Source: Paenibacillus humicola
Lineage (GTDB): Bacteria; Bacillota; Bacilli; Paenibacillales; Paenibacillaceae
DNA length: 64,000 bases
Direction of reading: 5' to 3'
Assembly (NCBI RefSeq): GCF_028826105.1
Contig: NZ_JAQGPL010000001.1
Coordinates: 3,498,501-3,562,500, forward strand
Each line of letters starts with the position of its first letter. Positions within the stretch are counted from its first letter, which is position 1. The notes beneath the pieces were generated by a model. The model had not been told where the DNA came from. It saw only the letters and a program-made list of their open reading frames with translations, and searched no databases. A program made the position numbers and the translations under genes. Shown here piece after piece: positions 43,485 through 52,426 of this stretch.

Positions 43485-43658
43485 TTATTTTCGCCCCGCA
43501 AGCGATTCGCGCTTTTCCGTCTGCACTTTCACGATGAGCTGGTCGAGCGACTGGCTCAGCTGCAGCACATCCCGGTGCAGAAACGTATTTTCCCGCATCG
43601 CCGTCGACACGAGCTGACCGCGCAGGCTCTCCAGCCGGCAAGATGTAAGGTTGTCCAT
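43485..43658 (-). CDS. Spo0E-like aspartyl-phosphate phosphatase
   Basis: This 57-residue peptide (MDNLTSCRLESLRGQLVSTA...) has the Spo0E signature SQSLDQLI (about 35-42) in a helix-turn-helix layout, at the family's usual size (50-85 residues). Spo0E proteins dephosphorylate Spo0A~P and so delay sporulation. The gene lies between pdp and punA on the minus strand and was found by direct translation; the longer open frame that covers the same bases is in another frame. Its upstream region has a TATAAT and an 11-base-phased repeat but no -35. Which regulator it acts on is unproven. Confidence 0.78.
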   Translation of the reverse strand: MDNLTSCRLESLRGQLVSTAMRENTFLHRDVLQLSQSLDQLIVKVQTEKRESLAGRK

Positions 43659-43699
43659 TTCCTATCCCCACTTCAAAATTTCTGTTCGATTCCACAGAC

Positions 43700-43766
43700 A
43701 TTATATGACGAATCGCCGGACAAAGATTGTCACAATCGGTCGAGACCTTTGTTACAATTATGTTAC
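43700..43766 (-). promoter_or_regulatory. -10 element with 11-bp phased repeats upstream of the Spo0E-like gene
   Basis: A minus-strand TATAAT (43700-43705) has no good -35. Upstream, GTAACA occurs at 43761-43766 and 43750-43755, and GTGACA at 43728-43733, spaced 11 and 22 bases. This phasing resembles PhoP-type direct repeats (TTAACA-N5). Confidence 0.4.
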
Positions 43767-43777
43767 AAAAAACGAGC

Positions 43778-44602
43778 CTAAAGCAGCGTTGCCAGAGCGG
43801 TCACCAGTCCCAAGAAGCGGGATTTGACACGTTCCGTCGTTTCGATGACCTCCTGATGGGATAAAGGCTGGTCCAAAATACCCGACGCCATGTTGCTGAT
43901 ACAGGAGATGCCCAGCACCTCGATGCCGGAGTGCCGCGCCGCGATTACTTCCGCTACCGTCGACATCCCGACGGCGTCCGCGCCAAGCGTGCGCATCATG
44001 CGGATTTCCGCCGGCGTTTCGTAAGACGGGCCGAGCACGCCGATATAGACGCCCTCGCGGAGCTCGAAGCCCATCTTCCGCGCCGTTTCGCGGGCCAGCT
44101 CGCGCAGCCGGCGGCTGTACGCTTCGGACATGTCCGGGAACCGGGCGCCGAGCTCGCCGTCATTCGGTCCGACAAGCGGATTGCGCCCCGTCAAATTGAT
44201 ATGATCGCTGATCAGCATCAGATCGCCGGGCTCGTAGCCCGTATTGATGCCGCCCGCAGCGTTCGTGACGACGAGCGTGCGGACGCCGAGCGCTTTCATG
44301 ACGCGCACCGGAAAGCTGGTCAGCTCGGGCCCATAGCCTTCATACATATGAAAGCGGCCGCGCATGAGGACGGACGGGCGTCCCGACAGGGTACCGATCA
44401 TCAGCTCGCCGGCATGGCCTTCCACGGTCGAAATCGGAAAATGGGGAATCTCCCGATACGGGATGGTTACCGCGTTCTCCATATGGTCGCCGAGAATGCC
44501 GAGCCCCGATCCCATAATCAGCCCGATTTCGGGCCGCAGCGAGGAGCGCTGCAAAATATAGTCCGCCGCTTCGCGAATATGCGGCGCTTTGAGTTCATTC
44601 AT
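43778..44602 (-). CDS. punA: Purine-nucleoside phosphorylase
   Basis: This trimeric type of enzyme splits inosine and guanosine (or deoxy forms) with phosphate. The 274-residue product has GLIMGSGLGILGD (about 26-38), GRFHMYEGYG (about 80-90), the central VTNAAGGINTGYEPGDLMLI and the base-site region SYETPAEIRMMRTLGADAVGMSTVAEV. It precedes deoB's product in the pathway, giving (deoxy)ribose 1-phosphate. It begins 45 bases after the deoB stop, as in the B. subtilis drm-pupG operon. Confidence 0.95.
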   Translation of the reverse strand: MNELKAPHIREAADYILQRSSLRPEIGLIMGSGLGILGDHMENAVTIPYREIPHFPISTVEGHAGELMIGTLSGRPSVLMRGRFHMYEGYGPELTSFPVRVMKALGVRTLVVTNAAGGINTGYEPGDLMLISDHINLTGRNPLVGPNDGELGARFPDMSEAYSRRLRELARETARKMGFELREGVYIGVLGPSYETPAEIRMMRTLGADAVGMSTVAEVIAARHSGIEVLGISCISNMASGILDQPLSHQEVIETTERVKSRFLGLVTALATLL

Positions 44603-44647
44603 CCGGTAAACCTCCCCATGCTATCTTCTTTGAAAAATTGCCTGAAG

Positions 44648-45823
44648 CTACTGCAGCTCGCCCAAAAACGACGTGCCGTGGTCCGGAGCCTTCACGCCGA
44701 AATTGTCGGCAATCGTGGCCGCGACGTCGGCGAAGGTCGAACGGACGCCAAGATTTCCAGAACGCTTAAGTGCAGGCCCGTACACGAGCAGCGGCACGTA
44801 TTCCCGCGTATGGTCGGTGCCCGGGTGCGTCGGGTCGTTGCCGTGGTCGGCGGTCACGATCAGCAGATCGCGTTCCGTGAGGCGTCCGGCCAGCTCCGGA
44901 ACGGCGCGGTCGAATTCCTCGAGCGCACCGGCATAGCCTTGCGGGTCCCGGCGGTGGCCGTATAGCGAATCGAAGTCGACCAGATTCGTAAACAGCAGCC
45001 CCTTGAAAGAGCGGCCAAGCGCTTCGCTCGTTTTGGCGATGCCGTCGGCGTTGCTTTTGGTCGGCAGCGCTTCCGTAATCCCTTCGCCGCTGAAAATATC
45101 GTTGATTTTGCCGACCGCAATGACGTCGAAGCCGTTCTCCTTCAAGGAACTCAGCACCGTCGGCTGCGGCGGCTTGACCGCGTAATCGTGACGGTTCGGC
45201 GTGCGGACGAAGTTGCCCGGCTTGCCGGTATACGGCCTGGCGATCACGCGTCCGACCGCGTAACGGTCGTCAAGCGTCAGCTCGCGGGCGATTTTGCAGG
45301 CTTCGTACAGCTCCTCGAGCGGAATGGCTTCTTCGTGGGCCGCAATTTGAAATACGCTGTCGGCCGAAGTATAGACGATCCATTTTCCCGTCCGCTGCTG
45401 CTCCTCGCCGAGCTCGGCGATAATTTCCGTGCCGCTGGCCGGTTTGTTGCCGAGCACGCCGCGGCCCGTACGGCTTTCGAACGCGTCCAGCAGCTCGCGC
45501 GGAAATCCGTCCGGAAAGGTGCGGAACGGAACCGTCACCTTCAGCCCGGCCAGCTCCCAGTGTCCGGTCATCGTGTCCTTCCCGACGGACACTTCCGCCA
45601 TTTTGCCATAATAAGCGGACGGGCCGCTTTCGGGCTGCCAGCCTCCGAGCCGTTCGATCCGGTCGAGTCCCCAGCCGCGCAGATGCGGCAGCGACAGCGA
45701 CGGAACACGGTTCAAGATGTGGCCGATCGTATGCGATCCGGCATCGCCGAACGACGCCGCGTCGGGCAGCTCGCCGATGCCGACGCTGTCGAGGACGATC
45801 AGCGCGATGCGCTGGAATTTCAT
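44648..45823 (-). CDS. deoB: Phosphopentomutase
   Basis: DeoB interconverts (deoxy)ribose 1-phosphate and 5-phosphate, linking nucleoside breakdown to central metabolism. The 391-residue product is an alkaline-phosphatase-fold metalloenzyme with [11 protein letters not shown] near the N-terminus (metal Asp), [13 protein letters not shown] with the phosphorylated threonine (about 85), and [20 protein letters not shown] near the end (metal Asp/His). Length is normal (about 394). It is in one minus-strand run with xerD upstream and punA downstream. Confidence 0.95.
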   Translation of the reverse strand: MKFQRIALIVLDSVGIGELPDAASFGDAGSHTIGHILNRVPSLSLPHLRGWGLDRIERLGGWQPESGPSAYYGKMAEVSVGKDTMTGHWELAGLKVTVPFRTFPDGFPRELLDAFESRTGRGVLGNKPASGTEIIAELGEEQQRTGKWIVYTSADSVFQIAAHEEAIPLEELYEACKIARELTLDDRYAVGRVIARPYTGKPGNFVRTPNRHDYAVKPPQPTVLSSLKENGFDVIAVGKINDIFSGEGITEALPTKSNADGIAKTSEALGRSFKGLLFTNLVDFDSLYGHRRDPQGYAGALEEFDRAVPELAGRLTERDLLIVTADHGNDPTHPGTDHTREYVPLLVYGPALKRSGNLGVRSTFADVAATIADNFGVKAPDHGTSFLGELQ

Positions 45824-45849
45824 AAAGCGCTCCCTCCCGGACGGTCTCG

Positions 45850-46746
45850 TTATTTTACTTTCGCTCTCGGATGAGCGCCGTTGTAAACGTCTTTAATGCG
45901 CGTCTTGGCCACCTGCGCATACACCTGCGTCGTTGAAATATCGGCATGGCCGAGCATCTCCTGCACGGAGCGGAGATCGGCGCCGTTCTCGAGCAAATGG
46001 GCGGCAAAGGAATGTCGGAGCGTGTGCGGCGTAATGTCAAGGGTAATGCCCGCTTCCGCCGCGTATTTTTTTACGATTTTCCAGAAGCCCTGCCGCGTCA
46101 TCCGGGTTCCGAGCTGATTCAGAAAAAGCGCGTTCTCCGCATCGCCGCCGCGCAGCAGCCTTCCCCGCACGGAATCGGCGTAAGCCGTCAGCGCCTCGCA
46201 GGCGACCGCCCCCATCGGGACGACGCGCTCGCGCCCCGCGGCTCCGCCGCAGCGGATAAATCCGAGCGAAATGTTCACGTCGGGCAAATCGAGCGCCACC
46301 AGCTCGGAAACACGGATGCCCGTCGCATAGAGCAGCTCGAGCATCGCCTTGTCGCGAATGCCGCCGGCCGTAGCTTCCGGCGCGGAAAGAAGCCGCTCGA
46401 CATCGCCGACCGACAAAATGGTCGGCAGCTTCCTTACGGGTTTCGGCGTATCCAGCTCCAGCGTCGGATCATGGCCGACAATCCGCTCGCGGAGCAAATA
46501 ATGAAAAAACGACCGGATTGAAACCGCATGGCGGATAACCGTCGCGTTGGCGCGGCCCTGCTGCTTCAGCCCGAGCATATAACGCGAGACGTGATGCTTC
46601 TGAATGTCGCCCGGTCCTTGAAGGCCCTGTTCCGCGGCAAACGCAAGAAAGCCTTCCAGATCGCGCTCATACGAACCGAGCGTGCTGTGCGAAAGCCGCT
46701 TTTCATCCTGAAGGTAACGCATAAAGGCTTCTAAATGGGCTCTCAT
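45850..46746 (-). CDS. xerD: Tyrosine recombinase XerD-like
   Basis: XerD with XerC resolves chromosome dimers at dif. The 298-residue product has an N-terminal SAM-like core-binding domain (about 1-90) and the catalytic residues Arg145 (TGIRVSEL), His240 and Arg243 (HTLRHSF), His266 (GHADIS) and Tyr275 (TQVYAQV). The beta-hairpin lysine, usually in a GKG-x-KER motif, is missing: the segment reads [12 protein letters not shown] (about 165-176). The position next to yqzK, and near fur, matches B. subtilis xerD (ripX). Possibly another residue substitutes. Confidence 0.92.
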   Translation of the reverse strand: MRAHLEAFMRYLQDEKRLSHSTLGSYERDLEGFLAFAAEQGLQGPGDIQKHHVSRYMLGLKQQGRANATVIRHAVSIRSFFHYLLRERIVGHDPTLELDTPKPVRKLPTILSVGDVERLLSAPEATAGGIRDKAMLELLYATGIRVSELVALDLPDVNISLGFIRCGGAAGRERVVPMGAVACEALTAYADSVRGRLLRGGDAENALFLNQLGTRMTRQGFWKIVKKYAAEAGITLDITPHTLRHSFAAHLLENGADLRSVQEMLGHADISTTQVYAQVAKTRIKDVYNGAHPRAKVK

Positions 46747-46847
46747 CGCTGGGTCGTTCCTTTCCCCGGTTTCGTCCTCCTATATTCCACACGGATGCCG
46801 GGTTTTCCTGCCCGTTCCTGTCGAAAACAGGCGGCAGACGGGAAAGG

Positions 46848-47081
46848 TCACTCGCCGTACCAGTAAAACAGCCGCAGCCGGTCCACAATCGATTCGCTTC
46901 CGGTGCCGCCCAGCCCCGGCTGAAACACTTTGAGGGCCTGCCCCTGCGGGACGCGGTACGGATCATCCGGAGCGATCCATGCCGCGATATACCGGCAGCT
47001 GCCGTACGTGACGAAGGTGAGAAGGACCAGCAGGACGATGAATATGAGCCGCCTGACCATTTTGCGCACCGAAACGACCAT
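46848..47081 (-). CDS. yqzK: YqzK-like small membrane protein (DUF4227)
   Basis: The 77-residue product has one N-terminal membrane segment (about 10-30, RRLIFIVLLVLLTFVTYGS). A polar tail ends in RLRLFYWYGE, the kind of aromatic-rich C-terminus seen in YqzK proteins. B. subtilis yqzK also lies between xerD (ripX) and fur. The ATG at 47081 was chosen because AAGGAGG lies nine bases ahead. The function of the family is unknown. Genes ald, the S8 protease and fur follow on the right. Confidence 0.8.
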   Translation of the reverse strand: MVVSVRKMVRRLIFIVLLVLLTFVTYGSCRYIAAWIAPDDPYRVPQGQALKVFQPGLGGTGSESIVDRLRLFYWYGE

Positions 47082-47189
47082 AGCCGGAGGCCTCCTTCCT
47101 GGGATGAACGAAAATGCGGGTAGTTGTCCCGCTGTAACCACCATATGAAAGGAGACGCCGATTCATGATTGGCCGGTCGGCCGCAGCCT

Positions 47190-48332
47190 TCAGTTCAACT
47201 GGTCGAAGGGGGTGCTGTCGAGCAGCTGGTCGAGCGGAATATAGGGCCGGCCGACCGCCTGGGCGACCTGGGGATGCGTGATCCGGCCTTTGTACGTATT
47301 GACGCCCTTGCGCAGCGATTCATTGCGGCGAACCGCCTTTTCGAGCCCGTCGGTCGCCAGCTCGAACGCATACGGCAGCGTGACGTTCGTCAGCGCCAGC
47401 GTCGACGTTCGGGGCACGGCGCCCGGCATGTTGGCGACAGCATAATGAATGACGCCATGCTTCTCGTATACCGGGTCCTTATGTGTCGTCACGCGGTCGA
47501 TCGTCTCGATCGTACCGCCCTGGTCGACGGCCACGTCCACGATGACGGCCCCTTTTTTCATTGTTTTCACCATTTCCTCCGTGACGAGGTGCGGCGCCCT
47601 CGCCCCCGGAATCAGAACCGCGCCGATCAGCAGATCGGCTTTCCGGACGGCGCTGGCGATATTGTACGGGTTCGACATCAGCGTCCGCACGCGGCCCCCG
47701 AATATATCGTCGATATAGCGCATCCGGTCCGCGCTTTTCTCCAAAATGACGACGTCCGCCCCCATGCCGAGCGCAATTTTTGCGGCATTCGTCCCGACGA
47801 TGCCGCCGCCCAGTATGATCACCTCAGCCGGCGGGACGCCCGGCACGCCGCCGAGCAAAATGCCGCGGCCGCCATAGAAGGCTTCCAGAAACTGCGCTCC
47901 GACCTGGACGGCCATCCGGCCGGCCACCTCGCTCATCGGGGTCAGCAGCGGCAGACTTCCTCCTAGCAGCTGGATCGTTTCATACGCAACGCCGGATACT
48001 CCGCTGTCTGCAAGTGCGCCTGCCAGCTGAGGTGCGGCCGCCAGATGCAAATACGTAAACAGCAGCAGCTTCTCCCGGAAATAGCCGAATTCCTCCGGCA
48101 GCGGCTCCTTTACTTTCATGATCATGTCGGCCTTCGCCCACACTTCCGCCGCCGCTGCGGCAATTCCGGCGCCTTCGGCGGTATAAGCGTCGTCCGTAAA
48201 ACCGCTTCCCTCGCCGGCCCCTGTTTCCACGACCACATCGTGCCCGGCCGCGATCAGCATGCCGGCTCCGGCCGGGGTGAGCGCGACCCGGTATTCGCTC
48301 GGTTTGACTTCTTTCGGAACCCCGATGATCAT
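47190..48332 (-). CDS. ald: Alanine dehydrogenase
   Basis: Ald oxidises L-alanine to pyruvate and ammonia with NAD+; in Bacillus it is needed for normal sporulation. The 380-residue product begins [18 protein letters not shown] and has the catalytic lysine in [10 protein letters not shown] (about Lys75), His96 in YLHLA, and the NAD site [15 protein letters not shown] (about 171-185). The ATG at 48332 follows GAAGGAGG at eight bases; an ATG two codons upstream is too close to that site. It is not next to yqzK in B. subtilis, so its placement here is a local difference. Confidence 0.95.
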   Translation of the reverse strand: MIIGVPKEVKPSEYRVALTPAGAGMLIAAGHDVVVETGAGEGSGFTDDAYTAEGAGIAAAAAEVWAKADMIMKVKEPLPEEFGYFREKLLLFTYLHLAAAPQLAGALADSGVSGVAYETIQLLGGSLPLLTPMSEVAGRMAVQVGAQFLEAFYGGRGILLGGVPGVPPAEVIILGGGIVGTNAAKIALGMGADVVILEKSADRMRYIDDIFGGRVRTLMSNPYNIASAVRKADLLIGAVLIPGARAPHLVTEEMVKTMKKGAVIVDVAVDQGGTIETIDRVTTHKDPVYEKHGVIHYAVANMPGAVPRTSTLALTNVTLPYAFELATDGLEKAVRRNESLRKGVNTYKGRITHPQVAQAVGRPYIPLDQLLDSTPFDQLN

Positions 48333-48531
48333 CCGCATAACCTCCTTCATTCCTACATATGCAGCCGCGGGACGGCTTGACAGTCCCGCCCCGCCTACCC
48401 TTCTTACCGATACGTTCTCCCCCGCTGGCATAAATTATGTGCCGGGGCGACGGCCGCCCATGCGGCTGGATGTCAGCCCCCATACACTGAATGAAAAGTC
48501 TGCCCTGAGGGTTGTGAGCTTGTACGATTAA

Positions 48532-48606
48532 TTGTTTTCGAAGCGGGATTTTCTTCACAATACGCAGCCGTTGCTTTCGATGCAAGTTTTGCTTCACAAA
48601 ACTTTG
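48532..48606 (+). repeat. Paired hairpin-like repeats upstream of the S8 protease
   Basis: Two diverged copies, TTTTCGAAGCGGGATTTTC-TTCACAAT and TTTCGATGCAAGTTTTGC-TTCACAAAAC, precede the gene. The second folds as AAGTTTTG-CTTCA-CAAAACTT and ends two bases before GAGGAGGG. The CGAAGCG and GCTTCACAAAA blocks are shared with the dacB leader. The rest of 48333-48531 holds no recognisable gene. Confidence 0.6.
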
Positions 48607-48619
48607 AGGAGGGCCGAAT

Positions 48620-49879
48620 GTGCAAAACGTCGAACGATTGCTGGTCAGCTGCGCACGCCCGTCCGGTTCCGGGGCAACTCGGAAAATGATCGGCTTCAAG
48701 AGCCGATCTTCCTTTAAGCGCTGCGCCCGCGAGCTGTCCAAACGGGGGCTCGGGCCGGTCAAATTGATTCGCGGAGGCTTTATCCTTTGCTGCAATTTGA
48801 GCCGGTCCGAGGCGAGCCGGTTCAATCAGCTGCTCCATCATCCCGACATCCGGTTCGTCGAGCCGGATTTTAAAATCCGCGCCCATGCCCGGCCTGCACC
48901 GTTTGGTAAAGCCGAAGCATCGGATGCCGCCATCAAACGGGGAAAGCGTACGCGCCCTTTTTTGCGGCGAGGGCGAATCGGGCCGCTCCCGCTGCGCGGC
49001 CGGGCACATGAAAGCGCCGAAGGGACGACATGGAACGTCAGCCGCGTGCAGGCGCCGAAGGTATGGAAGAGGACGAAGGGCGATGGCGTTCCGGTCGCCA
49101 TCATCGATACCGGCATTGCGCCGCATCCCGACCTGCACATTGCCGGAGGCGTCAATACGATCGGCGGAAGATCCTATACGGACGATAACGGTCACGGGAC
49201 GCATGTCGCCGGCATCGCCGCCGCCCTCGGTACGAACGGCATGATCCCCGGCGTCGCGCCCAAGGTAAAGCTGTTTGCGGTTAAAGCGCTCGATGCGGCG
49301 GGCGAGGGGTACATTTCGAGCATCATTGACGGCATCGACTGGTGCATTCGCAACGGGATGAAGGTGATCAATATGAGCTTCGGCCTCTCCGGCGCCACAA
49401 GCTCCGCTCTGCGCCAGTCGATCCAGCGCGCCCGCCGAAAAGGAATCGTGGTCATCGCATCCGCGGGAAACGGCGGCATCTTCAGCGGAGGGATCGACGA
49501 GCCGGCAAGCTTTCCGGAGACGATCGCCGTTGCCGCGTCGACCATTCAGAACCAGATTGCTTCTTTCAGCAGCCGGGGCAAAGGCATTGACGTTGCCGCA
49601 CCCGGCACGGCAATCAAATCGACCTGGCCGGGCGGCGGCTACAAGACGCTGTCGGGCACGAGCATGGCGTCCCCGCATGTCGCCGGCGGAGCGGCGCTGC
49701 TGCTCGCGATCAATCCGAAGCTGCGGCCGTACCAGATTTCGCGAAAGCTTCGCAATACCGCGCTGAAGCTGTCCGGCTTCTCCTCGCGGTCGCAGGGGGC
49801 CGGCCTGATCCGGCTTGCCCGTGCCGCCAAAGTCTCCCGCTCCGGCTCGGGCGCGGCCCGCAGACGCCGGTCCAAATAA
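48620..49879 (+). CDS. Subtilisin-like (S8) serine protease without signal peptide
   Basis: The 419-residue product has an S8 catalytic domain with the triad Asp163 (IIDTGIAPHPDL), His195 (GHGTHVAG) and Ser348 (GTSMASPHVAGG), and the oxyanion Asn284 (SAGN). The first 140 residues look like a degenerate propeptide (about 45-85, RGGFILCCNLSRSEASRFNQ) and then a very basic linker. No signal peptide is seen, so it may act inside the cell or the forespore, or leave another way. The C-terminus is strongly basic (AARRRRSK). GTG start with GAGGAGGG six bases ahead. Confidence 0.9.
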   Translation: MQNVERLLVSCARPSGSGATRKMIGFKSRSSFKRCARELSKRGLGPVKLIRGGFILCCNLSRSEASRFNQLLHHPDIRFVEPDFKIRAHARPAPFGKAEASDAAIKRGKRTRPFLRRGRIGPLPLRGRAHESAEGTTWNVSRVQAPKVWKRTKGDGVPVAIIDTGIAPHPDLHIAGGVNTIGGRSYTDDNGHGTHVAGIAAALGTNGMIPGVAPKVKLFAVKALDAAGEGYISSIIDGIDWCIRNGMKVINMSFGLSGATSSALRQSIQRARRKGIVVIASAGNGGIFSGGIDEPASFPETIAVAASTIQNQIASFSSRGKGIDVAAPGTAIKSTWPGGGYKTLSGTSMASPHVAGGAALLLAINPKLRPYQISRKLRNTALKLSGFSSRSQGAGLIRLARAAKVSRSGSGAARRRRSK

Positions 49880-49944
49880 AAAACTCCCTCGCGTATGCGC
49901 CCAGCTCATTCGTGCCTCGAATGAAGGGCGCCTATCGGGGAGTT
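49878..49944 (-). terminator. Shared terminator between the S8 protease and fur
   Basis: AACTCCC and GGGGAGTT form the stem, with an inner GGCGCC/GGGCGC region. On the minus strand TTTTTTAT follows, so it terminates fur; its right arm overlaps the fur stop codon. Confidence 0.65.
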
Positions 49945-50392
49945 ACTGTTCGTTCTTTTCCCGGCATCGCCTGCAAATGCCTTGAAAATCCAGACGATGG
50001 TCGATGACCATAAAGCCGTATTCCCGCTCAAGTCTTTCCTCAAGCGGTCCGAGCCAATCTTCCTTGATCTCCTCCATCGAGCCGCATTGGACGCAAATTA
50101 GATGATGATGATGATGCTTGCTGTTATCCGCGCGCAAATCGTACCTGGCAACCCCGTCGCCGAAGTTCATTTTCTCCACGACATGCAGTTCGCTGAGCAG
50201 CTCGAGCGTGCGGTAGACCGTCGCAAGACCGATCTCCGGCGCCTTGTCCTTGACGAGCATGAACACGTCCTCCGCGCTCAAATGGTCTTCCTCGTTCTCC
50301 AGAAGCACGCGCACCGTCGCTTCGCGCTGCGGGGTCAGCTTGTACCCTTGAGACTGAAGCTGCTGCTTGATTTTCTCGATCCGGGACTCCAT
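49943..50392 (-). CDS. fur: Ferric uptake regulator Fur
   Basis: Fur represses iron-uptake genes when bound to Fe2+. The 149-residue product has the winged helix (KLTPQREATVRVLLENEEDHLSAEDVF, then IGLATVYRTLELL) and a metal-rich dimer domain with SKHHHHHLICVQCG (about 85-98) and CRRCRE at the end, giving two CXXC zinc pairs. The ATG at 50392 follows GAGGGGGGAAACC. A sigma-A promoter and a Per/Fur-like box lie upstream. Within the family it could in principle be PerR or Zur, but gene order (xerD-yqzK ... fur ... spoIIM) favours Fur. Confidence 0.88.
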   Translation of the reverse strand: MESRIEKIKQQLQSQGYKLTPQREATVRVLLENEEDHLSAEDVFMLVKDKAPEIGLATVYRTLELLSELHVVEKMNFGDGVARYDLRADNSKHHHHHLICVQCGSMEEIKEDWLGPLEERLEREYGFMVIDHRLDFQGICRRCREKNEQ

Positions 50393-50446
50393 GGTTTCCC
50401 CCCTCGCACCTGCACCCTGCGCCTTATGCCGGAAACGTTTGCTTTC

Positions 50447-50476
50447 ATTATAGGGGCACATTGCGAGGAAAGTCAA
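50447..50476 (-). promoter_or_regulatory. fur promoter
   Basis: On the minus strand TTGACT and TATAAT are separated by 18 bases, about 55 bases upstream of the fur start. Confidence 0.65.
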
Positions 50477-50482
50477 ACTTTT

Positions 50483-50497
50483 TTAGAATGATTACAA
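50483..50497. promoter_or_regulatory. PerR/Fur-like box upstream of fur
   Basis: On the minus strand TTGTAATCATTCTAA matches the Per box TTATAATNATTATAA at 12 of 14 defined positions and lies just upstream of the fur -35. In B. subtilis fur is controlled by PerR. Confidence 0.5.
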
Positions 50498-50504
50498 TCC
50501 GCTT

Positions 50505-51137
50505 TCAAGCCCCGTAAATCAGCGGCGCAGCCCACTTCAGAAGCACCGGTGAAGCGTATGTTTCGACAAGCGCAGCCCCCGTGGCGATGAGCAGCATGAG
50601 CAGGGCGGTCGACGTATGAGCCGCAAGCGGACCGCTTAATGTTCCGTACCGGTTCAACAGCCGGCTGCGGATGACGTACAGCGAGAAGGATAAGGCCGAG
50701 ACGCTCGCAATCAGAAGCGCCGGGACAACAATCAGATTCTGCGGAGCGACGGAAGCAAGCGAAAACAGAAGTCCTCTCCACGCATGCTCGTTCACGAGCG
50801 TCGCGACGGCAAAGCCGACGAGCACGCCTTTGAAAAAATCGAGCGCCAGCACCAGCGGCATGCCGACGACCGTTACGCCAAGCACCCAAATGAGAAGCAG
50901 CCATTTCGCATAAAAAGCGGCCCGTCCGGCAAAATCGCCGCCGCCCGCACCAGGCGCATCCGCCAGCGCCCGTTTCGCAAGCAGCTGCACGTTTTCCGCG
51001 AGCTCCCGCTGCTGATCCATCGTCAGCGCGTTGACCAGGAGCGCTCCGAACACAAGTCCGACGACAAAAATAACCGTTACGAATATTAGCAGCGTCAATT
51101 CCTTTCTAAGCAGCGGCAGCCCTGCCTGCGAACGCAT
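50505..51137 (-). CDS. spoIIM: Stage II sporulation protein M
   Basis: SpoIIM, with SpoIID and SpoIIP, drives engulfment of the forespore. The 210-residue polytopic product has about five membrane spans, with the family features LDFFKGVLVGFAVATLVNEHAW and APQNLIVVPALLIASVSALSFSLYVI. The ATG at 51137 follows GGGAGGCG. It lies directly upstream of fur in transcription order, with the fur promoter in the gap. The length is close to that of B. subtilis SpoIIM (214). Confidence 0.93.
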   Translation of the reverse strand: MRSQAGLPLLRKELTLLIFVTVIFVVGLVFGALLVNALTMDQQRELAENVQLLAKRALADAPGAGGGDFAGRAAFYAKWLLLIWVLGVTVVGMPLVLALDFFKGVLVGFAVATLVNEHAWRGLLFSLASVAPQNLIVVPALLIASVSALSFSLYVIRSRLLNRYGTLSGPLAAHTSTALLMLLIATGAALVETYASPVLLKWAAPLIYGA

Positions 51138-51227
51138 GATCACACGCCTCCCATCCTTGGTAAAGTGTATGTCCATGCGCCGAACGCTATGCCCGCTGCC
51201 GCTTATGCCGGGCGGCGTTCCTCCGCT

Positions 51228-52424
51228 TTACCGGCTTATCCTGCCGTAAGTGCCGCCCCCGCCCGCAGCCAGCCGGACCCTGCCGCTTCTTGCCTCCGCA
51301 ATCGTTCTCGCCGCCGCAGCTCCGGCAGCAGCGGCGATTTCATCCTCCGGCGCATCGTGCAGCACGGCCATTTCCGTGCCGAAACGGGCAAGCAGCTTCT
51401 CCAGCGTCCGTTTGCCGACGCCCGGAATAAATTCAAGCGGCACCTGATAGCGGTACGGAGGCCGGTCAGGCGCAACCGCCGGCTCAGAGCGGCCGGCCGC
51501 ACGGCCGAGCTCATCAATTCGGTCCATGACCCCGCGGACGATCTTCGGACTGCCGCACATCGGGCACCGTTCCATCGCCGCTTCCTCCCCGGCCAGCGAT
51601 CCGCAGCCGAGACAGTATGTCCGGTGGTACTTGCCCAGCGCGGGATTGAGTCCATAGTTGGCGGCTATTCGCCGTCCTTCCCTGCCGGTCAGCGCCAGCT
51701 TCAGCTCCGCGAAGGACGGTTCGCCAAGCAGCAGCTCGTTGTATTCCCGCCCGATTTTGGCCAGCGAATGCGCGTCGGAATTCGTGACGAACGGCAGCTC
51801 GTCGAGGTCCGGAACGAGTCCCGCCATCAGGCTGTCGGAGCTGAGGCCCAGCTCCACGGCGTCGATCAGCGCCGGATCGAGCGTATCGCCCAGCCGGTCC
51901 GAGCAGCTGCCGAACAAGCTTTTATGCGGGGTGAAAATATGCGCGGGGATGAATAGGCCACCGCGTTCCTTCGCTTCCTCCTGCAGCCGGCGCGAGGAGA
52001 CGTAAATGCGCTGCGAGCTGAGCCGCACATTCCGCATATGCCGGCTCATCCAATCCGTGAACGCGCGCATGGCGTCAAACGTCGGCAAATAAATGAGATG
52101 ATGCGCCGGACCGAACCCTTCGTCGCGCGTTTCGATTTCCGCCCCGAGCAGCAGCGTCGTATTCCGGTAACGGATGCCGCCGCCCGGTACTTCCGTCATT
52201 TCGCCGGTTTCCAGGAGGTCCGCGATATCCTCCTGCACGGCCGGCGAATGGCAGTCGATCACGCCGAGCAGACCGATGCCCTTGCGCTCCGCCGCTTCGC
52301 GGGCGATTTCGCGAAACGTCAAATCGCGGCTGGCGCTAATTTTAACCGGCTCGCCCTTTTCCGTCCGGCCGATATGGAGGTGCAGGTCGGCGAAAATGCG
52401 GCGCAGCGACTTCCAGTCCTCCAT
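51228..52424 (-). CDS. Endonuclease Q family DNA repair protein (YqxK-like)
   Basis: EndoQ cuts DNA on the 5' side of deaminated bases such as hypoxanthine and uracil. The 398-residue product has a PHP metal domain (FADLHLHIGRT, about 11-21; GVIDCHSP; FIPAHIFTPH; FVTNSDAHSLAKIG), a four-cysteine zinc finger (CLGCG ... CPMCG, about 283-306) and a helix-hairpin-helix near the end (FIPGVGKRTLEKLL). This domain set matches EndoQ. The start ATG at 52424 has only a weak site and lies two bases after the nudF stop, so translation is probably coupled to nudF. Confidence 0.88.
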   Translation of the reverse strand: MEDWKSLRRIFADLHLHIGRTEKGEPVKISASRDLTFREIAREAAERKGIGLLGVIDCHSPAVQEDIADLLETGEMTEVPGGGIRYRNTTLLLGAEIETRDEGFGPAHHLIYLPTFDAMRAFTDWMSRHMRNVRLSSQRIYVSSRRLQEEAKERGGLFIPAHIFTPHKSLFGSCSDRLGDTLDPALIDAVELGLSSDSLMAGLVPDLDELPFVTNSDAHSLAKIGREYNELLLGEPSFAELKLALTGREGRRIAANYGLNPALGKYHRTYCLGCGSLAGEEAAMERCPMCGSPKIVRGVMDRIDELGRAAGRSEPAVAPDRPPYRYQVPLEFIPGVGKRTLEKLLARFGTEMAVLHDAPEDEIAAAAGAAAARTIAEARSGRVRLAAGGGGTYGRISR

Positions 52425-52426
52425 GA

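Noticed and set aside
43387..43701. 104-codon minus-strand frame next to pdp
   Set aside because: It covers the Spo0E-like peptide in a different frame; the 57-codon frame has the Spo0E signature and fits the spacing.
48473..49909. 478-codon minus-strand frame opposite the S8 protease
   Set aside because: Complement of a gene with a full catalytic triad; no ribosome site and no recognisable domain.
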